Positions 9,042 through 18,053 of a stretch of 64,000 bases of DNA are shown here, piece after piece. The position numbers were made by a program, and so were the translations under genes. The stretch lies in the NCBI RefSeq assembly GCF_003314975.1, contig NZ_QNRF01000001.1:496001-560000 (forward strand), in the 5' to 3' direction. Under the pieces are notes generated by a model. It made no database searches. It saw only the letters and a list, made by a program, of their open reading frames with translations, and was not told the DNA's origin. Origin of the DNA: Marinomonas aquiplantarum. Lineage in GTDB: Bacteria > Pseudomonadota > Gammaproteobacteria > Pseudomonadales > Marinomonadaceae. How positions within the stretch are numbered: position 1 is the first letter of the stretch; every line of letters starts with the position of its first letter.

Positions 9042-9848
9042 ATGAAATTTCAATTAAGCGCTTTATTGGCAGCAGCAGGCATTATGATGTCGGCACAAAC
9101 ATACGCGGACACACTAGACAATGTGGTAGATCGCGGAACATTACGATGTGGCGTTGTGCTCGATTTCCCACCAATTGGCTACCGAGATGCGAACAATCAG
9201 CCAGCAGGGTTCGATGTCGAATACTGTCAGGATTTGGCGAAATCCTTGGAAGTTGAGGCCGAAATCATGCCGGTTACTTGGTCTGAGCGTTTACCTGTCA
9301 TCGCAACAGGTCGCGCCGATGTGGTCTTTGGCGCGACGTCCGACACACTTGCCCGAGCTCGTACTGTCGGCTTCAGCATCCCTTACGCCATTTACTTTTC
9401 TCAAGGTGTTGTGAACGCAAAGAGTGGCATTAGCACCTTTGAAGACATTCAGGGCAAACGCGTTGCCGCTGCATTGGGCACCATGCCAGAACAAGAATGG
9501 CTAAAAATCGCCGAGCAATGGGGCGAAACCAATCTGTACCAAAGTTATCAGTCTGAAAACGAAGTGTTCCTAGCGGTTGCGCAGGGCAAAGCGGATATCG
9601 GTTTAACCACTAACACGGCGGTAAAGGCCATTACTCAGCAATACGACAGCCTAGACCCTGGTCCTCGCATGCCTTGGACACCAGACTACACGTCGATTGT
9701 CGGCAAACGTCAAGACATCACTTGGCTTAATTACCTCAATTTGTTTGTAACACACCAAGTGCGTTCTGGTCGTTACAACGAGCTCTGGAGTAAGTTCGTT
9801 GGTGCAGATCAAGCCCCCGAATTACGTATCCCTGGCGTTCTTTACTAA
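9042..9848 (+). CDS. Periplasmic amino-acid-binding protein of ABC transporter (hydroxyproline locus)
   Basis: This 268-residue solute-binding protein is of the bacterial family 3 type (polar amino acids). A signal peptide of about 22 residues is clear, with cleavage likely after MMSAQTYA. The mature chain starts DTLDNVVDRGTLRCGVVLDFPPIGYRD and contains the usual GFDVEYCQDLAKSL and ADVVFGATSDTLARARTVGFSIPY segments. The ribosome site AGGGGAAC precedes the ATG. It opens an operon with two permeases and an ATPase, followed directly by hydroxyproline-degrading enzymes, so the ligand is probably a hydroxyproline isomer or proline betaine-like compound. The ligand is inferred from context. Confidence 0.9.
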   Translation: MKFQLSALLAAAGIMMSAQTYADTLDNVVDRGTLRCGVVLDFPPIGYRDANNQPAGFDVEYCQDLAKSLEVEAEIMPVTWSERLPVIATGRADVVFGATSDTLARARTVGFSIPYAIYFSQGVVNAKSGISTFEDIQGKRVAAALGTMPEQEWLKIAEQWGETNLYQSYQSENEVFLAVAQGKADIGLTTNTAVKAITQQYDSLDPGPRMPWTPDYTSIVGKRQDITWLNYLNLFVTHQVRSGRYNELWSKFVGADQAPELRIPGVLY

Positions 9849-9903
9849 GCAATCAATGGAAATGCGCCTTACCCCTGTGTAGGGCGCTTTACGAGGTAAA
9901 TCT

Positions 9904-10566
9904 ATGTTTGATTACAACTTCCATTGGCGCCCCGTGCTAAGAACTTTGCCTGACTTGATTCAAGCAGGTCTGACCACGCTAGAAGTAGCAACCTTATCTA
10001 TGGTCATAGGTATTCTGTTGGGGCTCTGTTTAGCACTGGCCCGAATGAATATGACCGGCCCCTTGAAGTGGTTAGCGGTGACTTGGATTGAACTGGCACG
10101 TAATACTCCAGCCTTATTCCAGCTGTTTTTCTTTGGCTTTGGTCTGGGTGCCATTGGTATCAACTTAACCCCTTATACCATCATATTGGCAGGGTTGAGT
10201 TTTAACTGTGCTGGCTATTTGGCGGAGAACTTTCGTGGTGGTTTTCAGGCGGTACCCGACACTCAACTCAAAGCGGCACGTTGTCTAGGTATGAATGCTT
10301 GGCAAGCCTATACCCGCATTGTCATCCCACAGGTATTTAGAGTGGTATATCACCCGATTACCAATCAAATGGTCTGGGCGGTGTTAATGTCATCCTTAGG
10401 AATGTTAATTGGTTTCCGTGAACTCAGCGGCGAAACACAATTCTTTGCCAGCCGAACCTTCCGTATTTTCGAATACTTCGCCGTAACAGCTGTGCTGTAT
10501 TACGTAATCGTCAAACTCATCTTGGCCGTCAGTCGTTTGTTGGCCATGCGTCTGTTTCGTTACTAG
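9904..10566 (+). CDS. Amino-acid ABC transporter permease, first subunit
   Basis: This 220-residue inner-membrane permease is of the HisM/GlnP (HEQRO) family. It starts with a loop, then LIQAGLTTLEVATLSMVIGILLGLCLALARM, the typical first helices. The EAA-like cytoplasmic loop that docks the ATPase is AENFRGGFQAVPDTQLKAARCLGMNAWQAYTRIVIPQ. About five membrane segments are visible. It lies 55 bases after the binding protein gene and 9 bases before the second permease gene. It should pair with that second permease in a heterodimer. Confidence 0.92.
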   Translation: MFDYNFHWRPVLRTLPDLIQAGLTTLEVATLSMVIGILLGLCLALARMNMTGPLKWLAVTWIELARNTPALFQLFFFGFGLGAIGINLTPYTIILAGLSFNCAGYLAENFRGGFQAVPDTQLKAARCLGMNAWQAYTRIVIPQVFRVVYHPITNQMVWAVLMSSLGMLIGFRELSGETQFFASRTFRIFEYFAVTAVLYYVIVKLILAVSRLLAMRLFRY

Positions 10567-10575
10567 GAGAATACT

Positions 10576-11238
10576 ATGCAAGATTCCATCAGTTTCTTCA
10601 CAGGCTTTGGCATCAACGACCTATTGTTTCTAGGTGAGGCAGCATTAAAAACCCTATGGATTTCAGCACTTTCTATTGCCATCGGTACTTTATTAGGCAC
10701 CTTCTTTGGCTGGTTGCTACATGAAGGGAAACTCGTAGCGAGCTTCACTATTGCACCGATCTTAGATGTGTTTCGCTCTGTTCCGCTGATCATCCAATTG
10801 GTGCTGTTTTATAACTTCGCACCAATTATAGGGTTGAACTTTGACCCATTCGCTTCCGGCGTAGTGATCCTTACTTTTTATACTGCAGCTTTGGTGGCGA
10901 GCGTGGCTCGTGGCGGTATCGAGGCGGTTCCAGCGTCTATGCGTCGGGCATCTCGTTCCCTAGGAATAAGTTACTGGCAAGACTTGTTCTATGTGGTATT
11001 ACCTATCGGTGGCCGCGCCGTTTTTCCCGCATGGATCGGCGTGGTGCTTGGGGTCATGAAAGACAGCGCCTTGGTATCGGTATTAGGCTATGTCGAACTA
11101 CTTAAAGCCAGTCAGGTATTGATCACACGTACCCAAGAACCTCTTCTTATTCTCGCAATCGCTGGGGCTTTTTACTTCGCTCTGTCCTACCCGATTTCGC
11201 GCTACGCAAACAAGTTTGAACAAAGGTGGTCAAAATGA
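10576..11238 (+). CDS. Amino-acid ABC transporter permease, second subunit
   Basis: This 220-residue inner-membrane permease is of the same HisQ/HisM family as its neighbour. The EAA loop is [38 protein letters not shown] and about five membrane helices are present. The gene begins 9 bases after the first permease, with GGAGAA as ribosome site. Its stop codon overlaps the ATPase start in an ATGA arrangement, showing translational coupling. Together the two permeases form the channel for the periplasmic binding protein encoded upstream. Confidence 0.92.
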   Translation: MQDSISFFTGFGINDLLFLGEAALKTLWISALSIAIGTLLGTFFGWLLHEGKLVASFTIAPILDVFRSVPLIIQLVLFYNFAPIIGLNFDPFASGVVILTFYTAALVASVARGGIEAVPASMRRASRSLGISYWQDLFYVVLPIGGRAVFPAWIGVVLGVMKDSALVSVLGYVELLKASQVLITRTQEPLLILAIAGAFYFALSYPISRYANKFEQRWSK

Positions 11239-11957
11239 TTCAAATTCGCGACCTACACAAGCACTTTGGCGACTTACATGTCCTCAAAGGCATAAATCTA
11301 GACGTTAATAAAGGAGAGGTGCTATCGGTAATCGGCTCCTCCGGCTCAGGTAAGTCCACCTTGTTGTACTGCCTCAATAATCTAGAACAGATCCAACAAG
11401 GTTCCGTGCATGTGGATGGCATTAACGTTCATGCTAAGGGCACAGATGTGAACAAACTACGCCAAAAGCTTGGCATGGTATTTCAGCAGTGGAATAGCTT
11501 TCCACATCTGACGGTATTGGAGAACGTATCTCTTGCGCCACGCATTGTAAAAGGCAAATCAAAAGGTGAAGCCATCGCCATGGCTGAGAAGCAACTCAAG
11601 CACGTGGGGCTAGGCGACAAGCTCAAGCATTACCCTAATTCTTTGTCTGGGGGGCAGCAGCAGCGCCTCGCCATCGCCCGAGCTCTGGCCATGGAACCTG
11701 AATACATGTTGTTTGACGAAGCAACTTCTGCTCTGGACCCAGAAAAAGTAGGTGAAGTTCTCGACACCATGCGGCTATTGGCTGAAGAGGGCATGACCAT
11801 GATTTGTGTTACCCATGAAATGGGATTTGCCAAAGAAGTTTCTGACCGTGTTGCCCATTTCCATCAAGGCATCATGGAAGAAATCGGCCCACCAGAACAG
11901 ATTTTTGGAGCGCCACAATCCGAACATACACGTAAGTTCTTAGCGAACGTGCGTTAA
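11235..11957 (+). CDS. Amino-acid ABC transporter ATP-binding protein
   Basis: This 240-residue cytoplasmic ATPase energises the upstream permeases. The start is ATG 11235, which overlaps the preceding stop (ATGA) and has AAAGGTGG as ribosome site. The GTG three codons earlier was rejected. Walker A is GSSGSGKST (about residues 34-42), the Q-loop is [17 protein letters not shown], the signature is [16 protein letters not shown], Walker B is [14 protein letters not shown] and the switch histidine is in VTHEMGFA. It is full length for the polar amino acid family (GlnQ/HisP-like). The catabolic genes start 69 bases downstream in the same direction. Confidence 0.95.
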   Translation: MIQIRDLHKHFGDLHVLKGINLDVNKGEVLSVIGSSGSGKSTLLYCLNNLEQIQQGSVHVDGINVHAKGTDVNKLRQKLGMVFQQWNSFPHLTVLENVSLAPRIVKGKSKGEAIAMAEKQLKHVGLGDKLKHYPNSLSGGQQQRLAIARALAMEPEYMLFDEATSALDPEKVGEVLDTMRLLAEEGMTMICVTHEMGFAKEVSDRVAHFHQGIMEEIGPPEQIFGAPQSEHTRKFLANVR

Positions 11958-12026
11958 CGATAAAAACACGATATGTTGAGTGTAGAACGCTGCGCTCATC
12001 GAAACATTTTCATAAGGTAAATAATC

Positions 12027-13013
12027 ATGAATAAAGATGTATTCAACGGCGTAATGCCAGCTCTAATGACGCCATGCAAAGCAGACCGTACGCCTGATTA
12101 TGATGCACTGGTAAAGAAAGGCCATGAAATGATCGCTGCCGGTATGTCTGCAGTGGTGTATTGCGGTTCTATGGGGGATTGGCCGTTATTGACGGATGAA
12201 GAGCGCATGGAAGGTGTTGAACGTCTTGTAAAAGCAGGAATCCCTGTGGTGGTAGGAACGGGTGCCATCAACACTAAATCCGCTGTGGCCCATGCGGCCC
12301 ATGCTCAAAAAGTTGGTGCAGCAGGTCTTATGGTGATTCCTCGTGTTCTATCAAGAGGCTCTGTCATTGCTGCGCAGCGTCACCATTTCAAAGCCATTCT
12401 TGAAGCAGCGCCAGATGTGCCTGCGATCATCTACAACAGCCCAGTTTACGGCTTCGCAACCCGTGCAGATCTGTTCTTCAGTTTACGTTCAGAACACCCA
12501 AATCTAATCGGCTTCAAAGAATTTGGCGGCGATGCAGAACTACGTTACGCTGCAGAGAACATTACTTCTCGAGACGATGATGTTTTATTGATGGTGGGGG
12601 TTGATACGGCGGTGTTTCACGGTTTCGTCAATTGTGGCGCTGTGGGTGCCATCACGGGGATTGGTACGGCACTGCCTAAAGAGGTGTTACTGCTTACAAA
12701 CCTTTCTCGCTTGGCTGCGCAAGGTCATGTTGAGGCACGCATTCGCGCTAAGGAATTGGAAGAAGCGTTTAGCGTACTGGCAAGTTTTGATGAAGGGCCA
12801 GAGTTGGTTCTATTCTTCAAATATCTGCTTGTCCTCAATGGTGAAGAAGAGTATCGCTTACACTTTAATGAAACAGATGAACTGAATGATGCGCAGCGTC
12901 ATTACTGTGAACAACAATATTCTTTGTTCAAAGCATGGTTTGCTGATTGGTCTAAACAAGGTGGCGTGCTTTCTACTATCCAGGCAACAGACAAGCAGGT
13001 AACGGAATGCTAA
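12027..13013 (+). CDS. DapA-superfamily lyase, probable pyrroline-4-hydroxy-2-carboxylate deaminase
   Basis: This 328-residue TIM-barrel enzyme belongs to the dihydrodipicolinate synthase/N-acetylneuraminate lyase family. The Schiff-base lysine is Lys164 in NLIGFKEFGGD and the helper tyrosine is Tyr136 in AIIYNSPVYG. In hydroxyproline catabolism this family member deaminates and dehydrates delta1-pyrroline-4-hydroxy-2-carboxylate to 2-oxoglutarate semialdehyde (LhpC/HypD role). That role is assigned because the epimerase and oxidase genes follow immediately; the sequence alone would also allow another aldolase activity. Its last 7 bases overlap the epimerase gene. AAGGTAAA precedes the ATG. 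Confidence 0.85.
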   Translation: MNKDVFNGVMPALMTPCKADRTPDYDALVKKGHEMIAAGMSAVVYCGSMGDWPLLTDEERMEGVERLVKAGIPVVVGTGAINTKSAVAHAAHAQKVGAAGLMVIPRVLSRGSVIAAQRHHFKAILEAAPDVPAIIYNSPVYGFATRADLFFSLRSEHPNLIGFKEFGGDAELRYAAENITSRDDDVLLMVGVDTAVFHGFVNCGAVGAITGIGTALPKEVLLLTNLSRLAAQGHVEARIRAKELEEAFSVLASFDEGPELVLFFKYLLVLNGEEEYRLHFNETDELNDAQRHYCEQQYSLFKAWFADWSKQGGVLSTIQATDKQVTEC

Positions 13014-13945
13014 CCGTCATTGATAGCCATACTGAAGGCGAGCCGACTCGAGTCGTGCTAGAAGGAGGCCCTGATCTTGGATCAGGGCCTTTGTTAGATC
13101 GAGCTAAACGGCTCGCAACAGAGCACACAGATTTTTACCGCTCACTCGTGGTGGAGCCATACGGACAAGAAGCCATGGTCGGTGCATTATTAGTGGCACC
13201 CACGGACCCAAGCTGTGTCGCTGGCGTCATCTACTTCGATGCGGCCGCCGTGATCGGCATGTGCGGCCACGGCACCATAGGCTTGGCTGCGACCTTAGCT
13301 CATTTAGGCCGTATTGGTATCGGCACCCATAAAATAGAGACGCCGGTCGGTATTGTTGAAATCACCCTCCAAGATAAAAATACGGTCACAGTACAAAATA
13401 TTGAAAGTTACCGTTTTCAAAAAGCCGTGACATTAGATGTTGAAGGCGTTGGTCCGGTTACTGGGGATATCGCCTATGGAGGCAATTGGTTCTTCATTGT
13501 CGACGAAAGTCCTACTCCAGTGTTGCCCGACAACATCCGCACTCTAACCGAAGTGGGCATAAAAGTTCGAGAAAGCCTCTATGCCAATGGTATTGAAGGA
13601 GAGAACGGCGGCATCATTGACCACATTGTTTTTTATGGCCCAGCTTTAACCAACAAAGGACACACACGCAACTTCGTGCTTTGTCCAGACGATGCCTACG
13701 ATCGCTCTCCATGTGGCACAGGCAGTTCGGCACGCCTATCTTGTTTAGCGGCGGACAAGCGTCTTGCCCCGGGTGAAAAAATCTACCAAGAAAGCACCAT
13801 AGGTAGCGGCTATACCCTAAGCTATCAGCAGGGCAGCAAACCAGTTGGCATCATTCCATCGATTACAGGACAAGCTTTTATCACGCGTGAAGCAAAAATG
13901 ATCATCAATCCAACGGATCCACTGCGTCACGGTGTACCTCTATGA
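13007..13945 (+). CDS. lhpA: 4-hydroxyproline 2-epimerase (proline racemase family)
   Basis: This 312-residue enzyme inverts carbon 2 of trans-4-hydroxy-L-proline to the cis-D isomer, the first catabolic step. Both catalytic cysteines are present: Cys86 in MCGHGTIGL and Cys236 in DRSPCGTGSSAR. This argues for an epimerase or racemase and against the trans-3-hydroxyproline dehydratase branch, in which the second cysteine is replaced. The N terminus MLTVIDSHTEGEPTRVV is typical of the family. The gene overlaps the deaminase by 7 bases and the oxidase by 4 (ATGA), so these three are tightly coupled. Confidence 0.93.
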   Translation: MLTVIDSHTEGEPTRVVLEGGPDLGSGPLLDRAKRLATEHTDFYRSLVVEPYGQEAMVGALLVAPTDPSCVAGVIYFDAAAVIGMCGHGTIGLAATLAHLGRIGIGTHKIETPVGIVEITLQDKNTVTVQNIESYRFQKAVTLDVEGVGPVTGDIAYGGNWFFIVDESPTPVLPDNIRTLTEVGIKVRESLYANGIEGENGGIIDHIVFYGPALTNKGHTRNFVLCPDDAYDRSPCGTGSSARLSCLAADKRLAPGEKIYQESTIGSGYTLSYQQGSKPVGIIPSITGQAFITREAKMIINPTDPLRHGVPL

Positions 13946-15186
13946 AGCAGTCTTACGATGTCATTGTCATAGGTGCTGGCATCATAGGTGTGGGTGCTGG
14001 ACTGAAATTACAGCAAGAAGGTAAGCAAGTCTTACTGCTCGACAGCAAAGGAGTCGCTGCGGAAACCTCTGCCGGTAACGCGGGGGCTTTTGCTTTTGCC
14101 GATGTCATCCCTTTGGCAACCCCCGGTATTATGCGCAAAGCACCAACCTGGTTACTGGATCCTTTAGGGCCGCTGTCCATTCGCCCAGCCTATGGGTTAA
14201 AGATTCTCCCTTGGATGCTGCACTTTTGGCGCGCCAGCTGGAAGGATCGCTATGCTGCGGCACTTAAAGCCCAAGCAGATCTAATGGCCCTTTCGAAAGC
14301 CGCCCTTGAGCGTCAGATTGAAGGGGTTAATGGCGAGCATTTAATCCGACGAGAAGGGCAGCTTCAGCTTTATGAAGGTGCTGCTGAGTTTCAGGCTGCC
14401 ATGGCCAGCTGGGAAGTACGTAAAGCGCATGGCGTGCAGTTTGAATTCTTAGATAGCCCTGAGGCCATCGCCAAGATTCAGCCAGGGATCGACCCACGCT
14501 TTACCCATGCAGGGTACACCCCTGAGTGGAAGAACGTGGTTGATCCTAAAACTTGGACAGAGCACCTAGCCAATGCCTTCATAGCCCTTGGAGGCAACAT
14601 TGCGAACCAAAAAGTCACCGCCATCACTCCCCAAGAAGGTCATGTCAGCGTAGAGAGCGACACCACCGTTTTGCGAAGCAAGCATGTAGTAATCGCCACC
14701 GGAGCTTGGTCTAAGTCATTATCGGCCGATTTAGGGGACAGTGTTCCACTGGATACCGAGCGTGGGTACAACACCACCTTGCCTGCAGGGGCGTTTGAGC
14801 TAAAAACCCATGTAACCTTTAGTAATCATGGCTTTGTTGTCACTAAAGCGGGGGAAGGCATACGCATAGGCGGAGCAGTCGAACTTGGCGGCTTACACCT
14901 TGCCCCTAATTATAAACGAGCTGATTTACTGCTAAAAAAGGCCAAAGACTTCCTACCAGAGCTAAACATTGAAAACGGCACGCCATGGATGGGCTTCCGT
15001 CCATCCATGCCAGACAGCTTACCTGTGATCAGCTTCGCCAAAAACAGTCAGCAGGTACTCTATGCGTTTGGTCACGGCCACCTTGGGTTAACCCAATCAG
15101 CCGGTACGGCAGAACTCATTGCCGATATGATCCAAGGGCGAGACCCAGATATTCCAACCCAACCTTACCGAGCACAACGCTTTTGA
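13942..15186 (+). CDS. FAD-dependent D-amino-acid (D-hydroxyproline) oxidase/dehydrogenase
   Basis: This 414-residue DadA/DAO-family flavoprotein has an N-terminal dinucleotide-binding VIVIGAGIIGVGAGLKL (residues 7-23) and the C-terminal GFRPSMPDSLPVI and FGHGHLGLTQSAGTAELIADMI segments that close over the flavin. In this locus it should oxidise cis-4-hydroxy-D-proline to delta1-pyrroline-4-hydroxy-2-carboxylate, feeding the DapA-like deaminase. It is a single-polypeptide type rather than the heteromeric LhpBEF type, since no small partner subunits are encoded. The start overlaps the epimerase stop. The family is firm; substrate specificity is from context. Confidence 0.9.
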   Translation: MKQSYDVIVIGAGIIGVGAGLKLQQEGKQVLLLDSKGVAAETSAGNAGAFAFADVIPLATPGIMRKAPTWLLDPLGPLSIRPAYGLKILPWMLHFWRASWKDRYAAALKAQADLMALSKAALERQIEGVNGEHLIRREGQLQLYEGAAEFQAAMASWEVRKAHGVQFEFLDSPEAIAKIQPGIDPRFTHAGYTPEWKNVVDPKTWTEHLANAFIALGGNIANQKVTAITPQEGHVSVESDTTVLRSKHVVIATGAWSKSLSADLGDSVPLDTERGYNTTLPAGAFELKTHVTFSNHGFVVTKAGEGIRIGGAVELGGLHLAPNYKRADLLLKKAKDFLPELNIENGTPWMGFRPSMPDSLPVISFAKNSQQVLYAFGHGHLGLTQSAGTAELIADMIQGRDPDIPTQPYRAQRF

Positions 15187-15214
15187 TGCATATAAAACTA
15201 TAATGGAGGCCACA

Positions 15215-16234
15215 ATGAGCGACACGATTAACCTTAGCCTTAACCAAGTTCGTGAGCTAAGTGAGTCAACCTTAATCAGCAATGGCTTTAACGAACAGCA
15301 TGCCCAAGCCATCACTGACATCATTTACACTAACCAGATAGGGGATTGCCAATCCCACGGTTTGTATCGCCTATTTATGTGTGTGGAAAGCATTCGTTCC
15401 GGTCGTGTTAATGGTACATCAGAGCCGACCATTATTGATGCCGCCCCATCTGTGGTGCGCGCAGATGCAAACGACGGTATCTCCTTGCTAGCGTTGCGCG
15501 CAGCCATGCCCCTGTTGATCAAAAAAGCCAAAAACAATGGCGTGGCGGCTCTCGCGATTAATCGCTGCTTCCATTTTTCCGCCCTGTGGCCAGAAGTCGA
15601 GATGTTGTCTACCGAAGGACTCGCGGGCATGGCCATGCTACCCAGTCACGCTTGGGTCGCACCTGCTGGAGGAACGCGAGGGTTACTCGGCACCAATCCT
15701 TTTGCCTTTAGTTGGCCGCGAGATGGTCAAGCCCCTTTCACTTTTGACTTCGCCACCAGCCAATTCGCTCGTGGTGAAATAGAACTGTACCGACGAGCAG
15801 GCAAACCTCTACCAAACGGTGTCGCTATTGATAAAGATGGCCAACCTACCACGGACGCCGAAGCGGCCATGGATGGAGCCATGTTGACCTTCGGCGGACA
15901 CAAGGGTTCCGCATTATCTCTGATGATTGAATTAATGGCAGGCCCGCTAATCGACGACCTAACCAGTAAAGAGAGTATGGAATTCGCCGAAGGCAAGCCA
16001 GAAGCACCTTATCATGGGGAGATCATCCTAGCTTTCGACCCAAACCTTCTCAGTGGTGGCCGTGTCCCTCAAAATCACGATCGAGCCGAACGCTTATTTG
16101 CTGATGTTCTCGACCAAGGTGCCCGCTTACCTTCCCAGCGTCGTCAGGCAGCACAGGCAGCTAATCAAGCCAAAGGTTCTGTTGAGATATCAACAGCCCT
16201 CTATGAAGATTTACTTAAGCTGAAACAAGCATAG
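15215..16234 (+). CDS. Ldh2/malate-lactate dehydrogenase family reductase (probable delta1-pyrroline-2-carboxylate reductase)
   Basis: This 339-residue NAD(P)H-dependent oxidoreductase belongs to the Ldh2/YlbC/DpkA family. The start is ATG 15215, placed by GGAGGCC 5 bases upstream, rather than the ATG four codons earlier. Conserved features are the SHGLYRLFMCVESIRSG segment with the catalytic His, the GGTRGLLGTNPFAFSWP block and GGHKGSALSLMIELMAGPL. Family members in hydroxyproline clusters reduce delta1-pyrroline-2-carboxylate to L-proline, a step in trans-3-hydroxyproline use. Its presence beside the epimerase suggests the locus handles more than one hydroxyproline isomer. The substrate is inferred. 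Confidence 0.82.
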   Translation: MSDTINLSLNQVRELSESTLISNGFNEQHAQAITDIIYTNQIGDCQSHGLYRLFMCVESIRSGRVNGTSEPTIIDAAPSVVRADANDGISLLALRAAMPLLIKKAKNNGVAALAINRCFHFSALWPEVEMLSTEGLAGMAMLPSHAWVAPAGGTRGLLGTNPFAFSWPRDGQAPFTFDFATSQFARGEIELYRRAGKPLPNGVAIDKDGQPTTDAEAAMDGAMLTFGGHKGSALSLMIELMAGPLIDDLTSKESMEFAEGKPEAPYHGEIILAFDPNLLSGGRVPQNHDRAERLFADVLDQGARLPSQRRQAAQAANQAKGSVEISTALYEDLLKLKQA

Positions 16235-16292
16235 TCTTATCAGTATTAATAAGGTGCGTTTTGCTGGCAAGAGAAGATTAGAAGCCCAACAA

Positions 16293-16327
16293 AAAAGCGG
16301 TGTTCGCTAATAGCCAACACCGCTTTT
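16293..16327. terminator. Bidirectional intrinsic terminator
   Basis: Arms AAAAGCGGTGTT (16293-16304) and AACACCGCTTTT (16316-16327) form a perfect 12-bp stem with A and T tracts on both sides. It separates the rightward hydroxyproline operon from the leftward aldehyde dehydrogenase gene. Confidence 0.88.
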
Positions 16328-16354
16328 ATTTTGTCTTAAGAAAGCGCTACTGCA

Positions 16355-17878
16355 TTATTGAGCGAGGTCTTTTGGTAAGAGTCTATCTGGGATATCTTGG
16401 TAACAGACAGGTTGTAAGAAGCGGCGGATGGCCATAGTACCTACCGACGTTGCTCCAAAGTTCGTGGATGCAGGGTATGGCCCACCGTGAACCATGCTGT
16501 CACATACTTCAACACCGGTTGGGAAAGCATTAGCAAGAATACGACCCGCTTTGCGCTCCAGCACAGGCATAAACGGCTGAGCTTGGATTATGTCCTCATC
16601 ATCAAGATGTAAGGTACAAGTCAGCTGGCCTGCCAAATTTTTCGCTACTTGCAACATTTCACCGATGCTAGAAGCCAATACCACAATACCCAATGGGCCA
16701 AACACTTCATGAGCTAGATCGCCATTTTTCAGCCATTCACCAGCTGTTGTGCTGTACAAACAGGGTGTCGCGTTGCGATCACGGCATTCTGTAGTAACCA
16801 CTTCACGCACCTCTGATAGATCAGCAATGCGTTGTTGACCTTGACGGTAAGCATTCGCTATACCATCCGTCAGCATGGTTTGAGCAGGTACAGACGCTAA
16901 AGCCTCAGCGGCTTTGGCAACAAATTTATCCGCTTGAGGACCCGCCAACATAACGGCCACTCCTGGGTTAGTACAAAACTGACCTGCCCCCATGGTAAGC
17001 GAGCCAGCCCAACCCGCCGCCAGCTCATCACCGCGACTGTCTACCGCATGAGGAAATAGAAACATGGGGTTAATAGAACCTAATTCACCAAAGAAAGGGA
17101 TAGGCTCAGGGCGCTGGGCACATAAATCAAATAAAGCTCGCCCCCCCCGTAAAGAGCCAGTAAAGCCAACCGCTTTGATCAAGGGATGTTCTACTAGAGT
17201 TTGACCGACTTCAAAACTTTCGCCACTGTCTTGAATCACGCTGATCACACCCGCCGGCATAGCGCAACGCTGTACCGCCGCATACAAAGCTTCCGCTACG
17301 ATTTCAGCGGTGCCTGGGTGAGCAGGGTGACCCTTCACAATGACCGGACAACCCGCCGCTAAAGCTGACGCCGTATCACCACCCGCCGTTGAGAAGGCCA
17401 ACGGGAAATTAGACGCTCCAAACACAGCCACAGGACCAATAGGACGCTGCATCAGGCGCAGATCCGCACGGGGTAAAGGCTGACGGTCAGGTAGGGCGCT
17501 GTCATGGCGACGATCTAGATATTCCCCATCCAGAATGTGCTGAGCAAACAGACGTAGCTGGCCGCAAGTACGGCCACGCTCCCCTTGTAGTCGAGCTTCT
17601 GGCAAGCCAGTCTCCGACGAACCAATAGCGGTAATGGCGTCTCCGCGAGCATCGATTTCATCCGCTATAGCATTTAAGAACGCCGCACGCTCTTCACGCG
17701 TCTTGCCGCTGAACTCATAGAATGCGTCTTCAGCTGCATTCACAGCTTGGTCAACCAATGCTGCCGAACCGCTAGAAAAGGTGTGGGCATCACCATGAGC
17801 AGGCGATGAGGTAAATTTCTGTTCCGATTCGATCCACTGACCCGCAATCAAATGCTTACCATGAGGCTTGAAAGACAT
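16355..17878 (-). CDS. 2-oxoglutarate semialdehyde dehydrogenase (NADP+ aldehyde dehydrogenase family)
   Basis: This 507-residue aldehyde dehydrogenase is of the type III alpha-ketoglutarate semialdehyde dehydrogenase group found in hydroxyproline and sugar-acid loci. It oxidises the semialdehyde made by the deaminase to 2-oxoglutarate. The start at 17878 (MSFKPHGKHLIAGQWIES) has GGAGTG 8 bases upstream; a longer frame to 17947 lacks a ribosome site and crosses the operator. Visible motifs are VFGASNFPLAFSTAGGDTASALAAGCPVIVKGHPAHPGT (cofactor binding), ELGSINPMF and the catalytic cysteine in MGAGQFCTNPG. It is transcribed convergently with the rest of the pathway, from a promoter with a related GntR-type operator. 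Confidence 0.9.
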   Translation of the reverse strand: MSFKPHGKHLIAGQWIESEQKFTSSPAHGDAHTFSSGSAALVDQAVNAAEDAFYEFSGKTREERAAFLNAIADEIDARGDAITAIGSSETGLPEARLQGERGRTCGQLRLFAQHILDGEYLDRRHDSALPDRQPLPRADLRLMQRPIGPVAVFGASNFPLAFSTAGGDTASALAAGCPVIVKGHPAHPGTAEIVAEALYAAVQRCAMPAGVISVIQDSGESFEVGQTLVEHPLIKAVGFTGSLRGGRALFDLCAQRPEPIPFFGELGSINPMFLFPHAVDSRGDELAAGWAGSLTMGAGQFCTNPGVAVMLAGPQADKFVAKAAEALASVPAQTMLTDGIANAYRQGQQRIADLSEVREVVTTECRDRNATPCLYSTTAGEWLKNGDLAHEVFGPLGIVVLASSIGEMLQVAKNLAGQLTCTLHLDDEDIIQAQPFMPVLERKAGRILANAFPTGVEVCDSMVHGGPYPASTNFGATSVGTMAIRRFLQPVCYQDIPDRLLPKDLAQ

Positions 17879-17901
17879 AAGATGGTCACTCCAATAAATA
17901 A

Positions 17902-17920
17902 TGTATTTTGTATCCAATTT
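17902..17920 (-). promoter_or_regulatory. Second GntR-type operator, upstream of the semialdehyde dehydrogenase gene
   Basis: TGTATTTTGTATCCAATTT (17902-17920) has the same TGTATTTTG half and central four-base spacer (TATC, the complement of GATA) as the perfect palindrome at 8983-9010. The right arm is less well matched. It sits 24-42 bases upstream of the gene's start, where it would overlap the promoter or early transcript. Confidence 0.65.
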
Positions 17921-18003
17921 TAATTGAACACTATTTTTGGGCGTCAAACAAGGCTAGAGCACTGATAGGAAGACATCACGGAATAAAGATTGAAGTAACA
18001 GAA

Positions 18004-18028
18004 AGATAAGCCCTAGATAGGCTTATCT
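18004..18028 (-). terminator. Stem-loop downstream of the GntR gene
   Basis: AGATAAGCC (18004-18012) pairs with GGCTTATCT (18020-18028) around a 7-base loop. On the minus strand it follows the GntR stop by about 25 bases. The T-rich tail is short, so termination may be partial. Confidence 0.55.
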
Positions 18029-18053
18029 CTTTTAGGAATAGGGAGAGAGTGCG

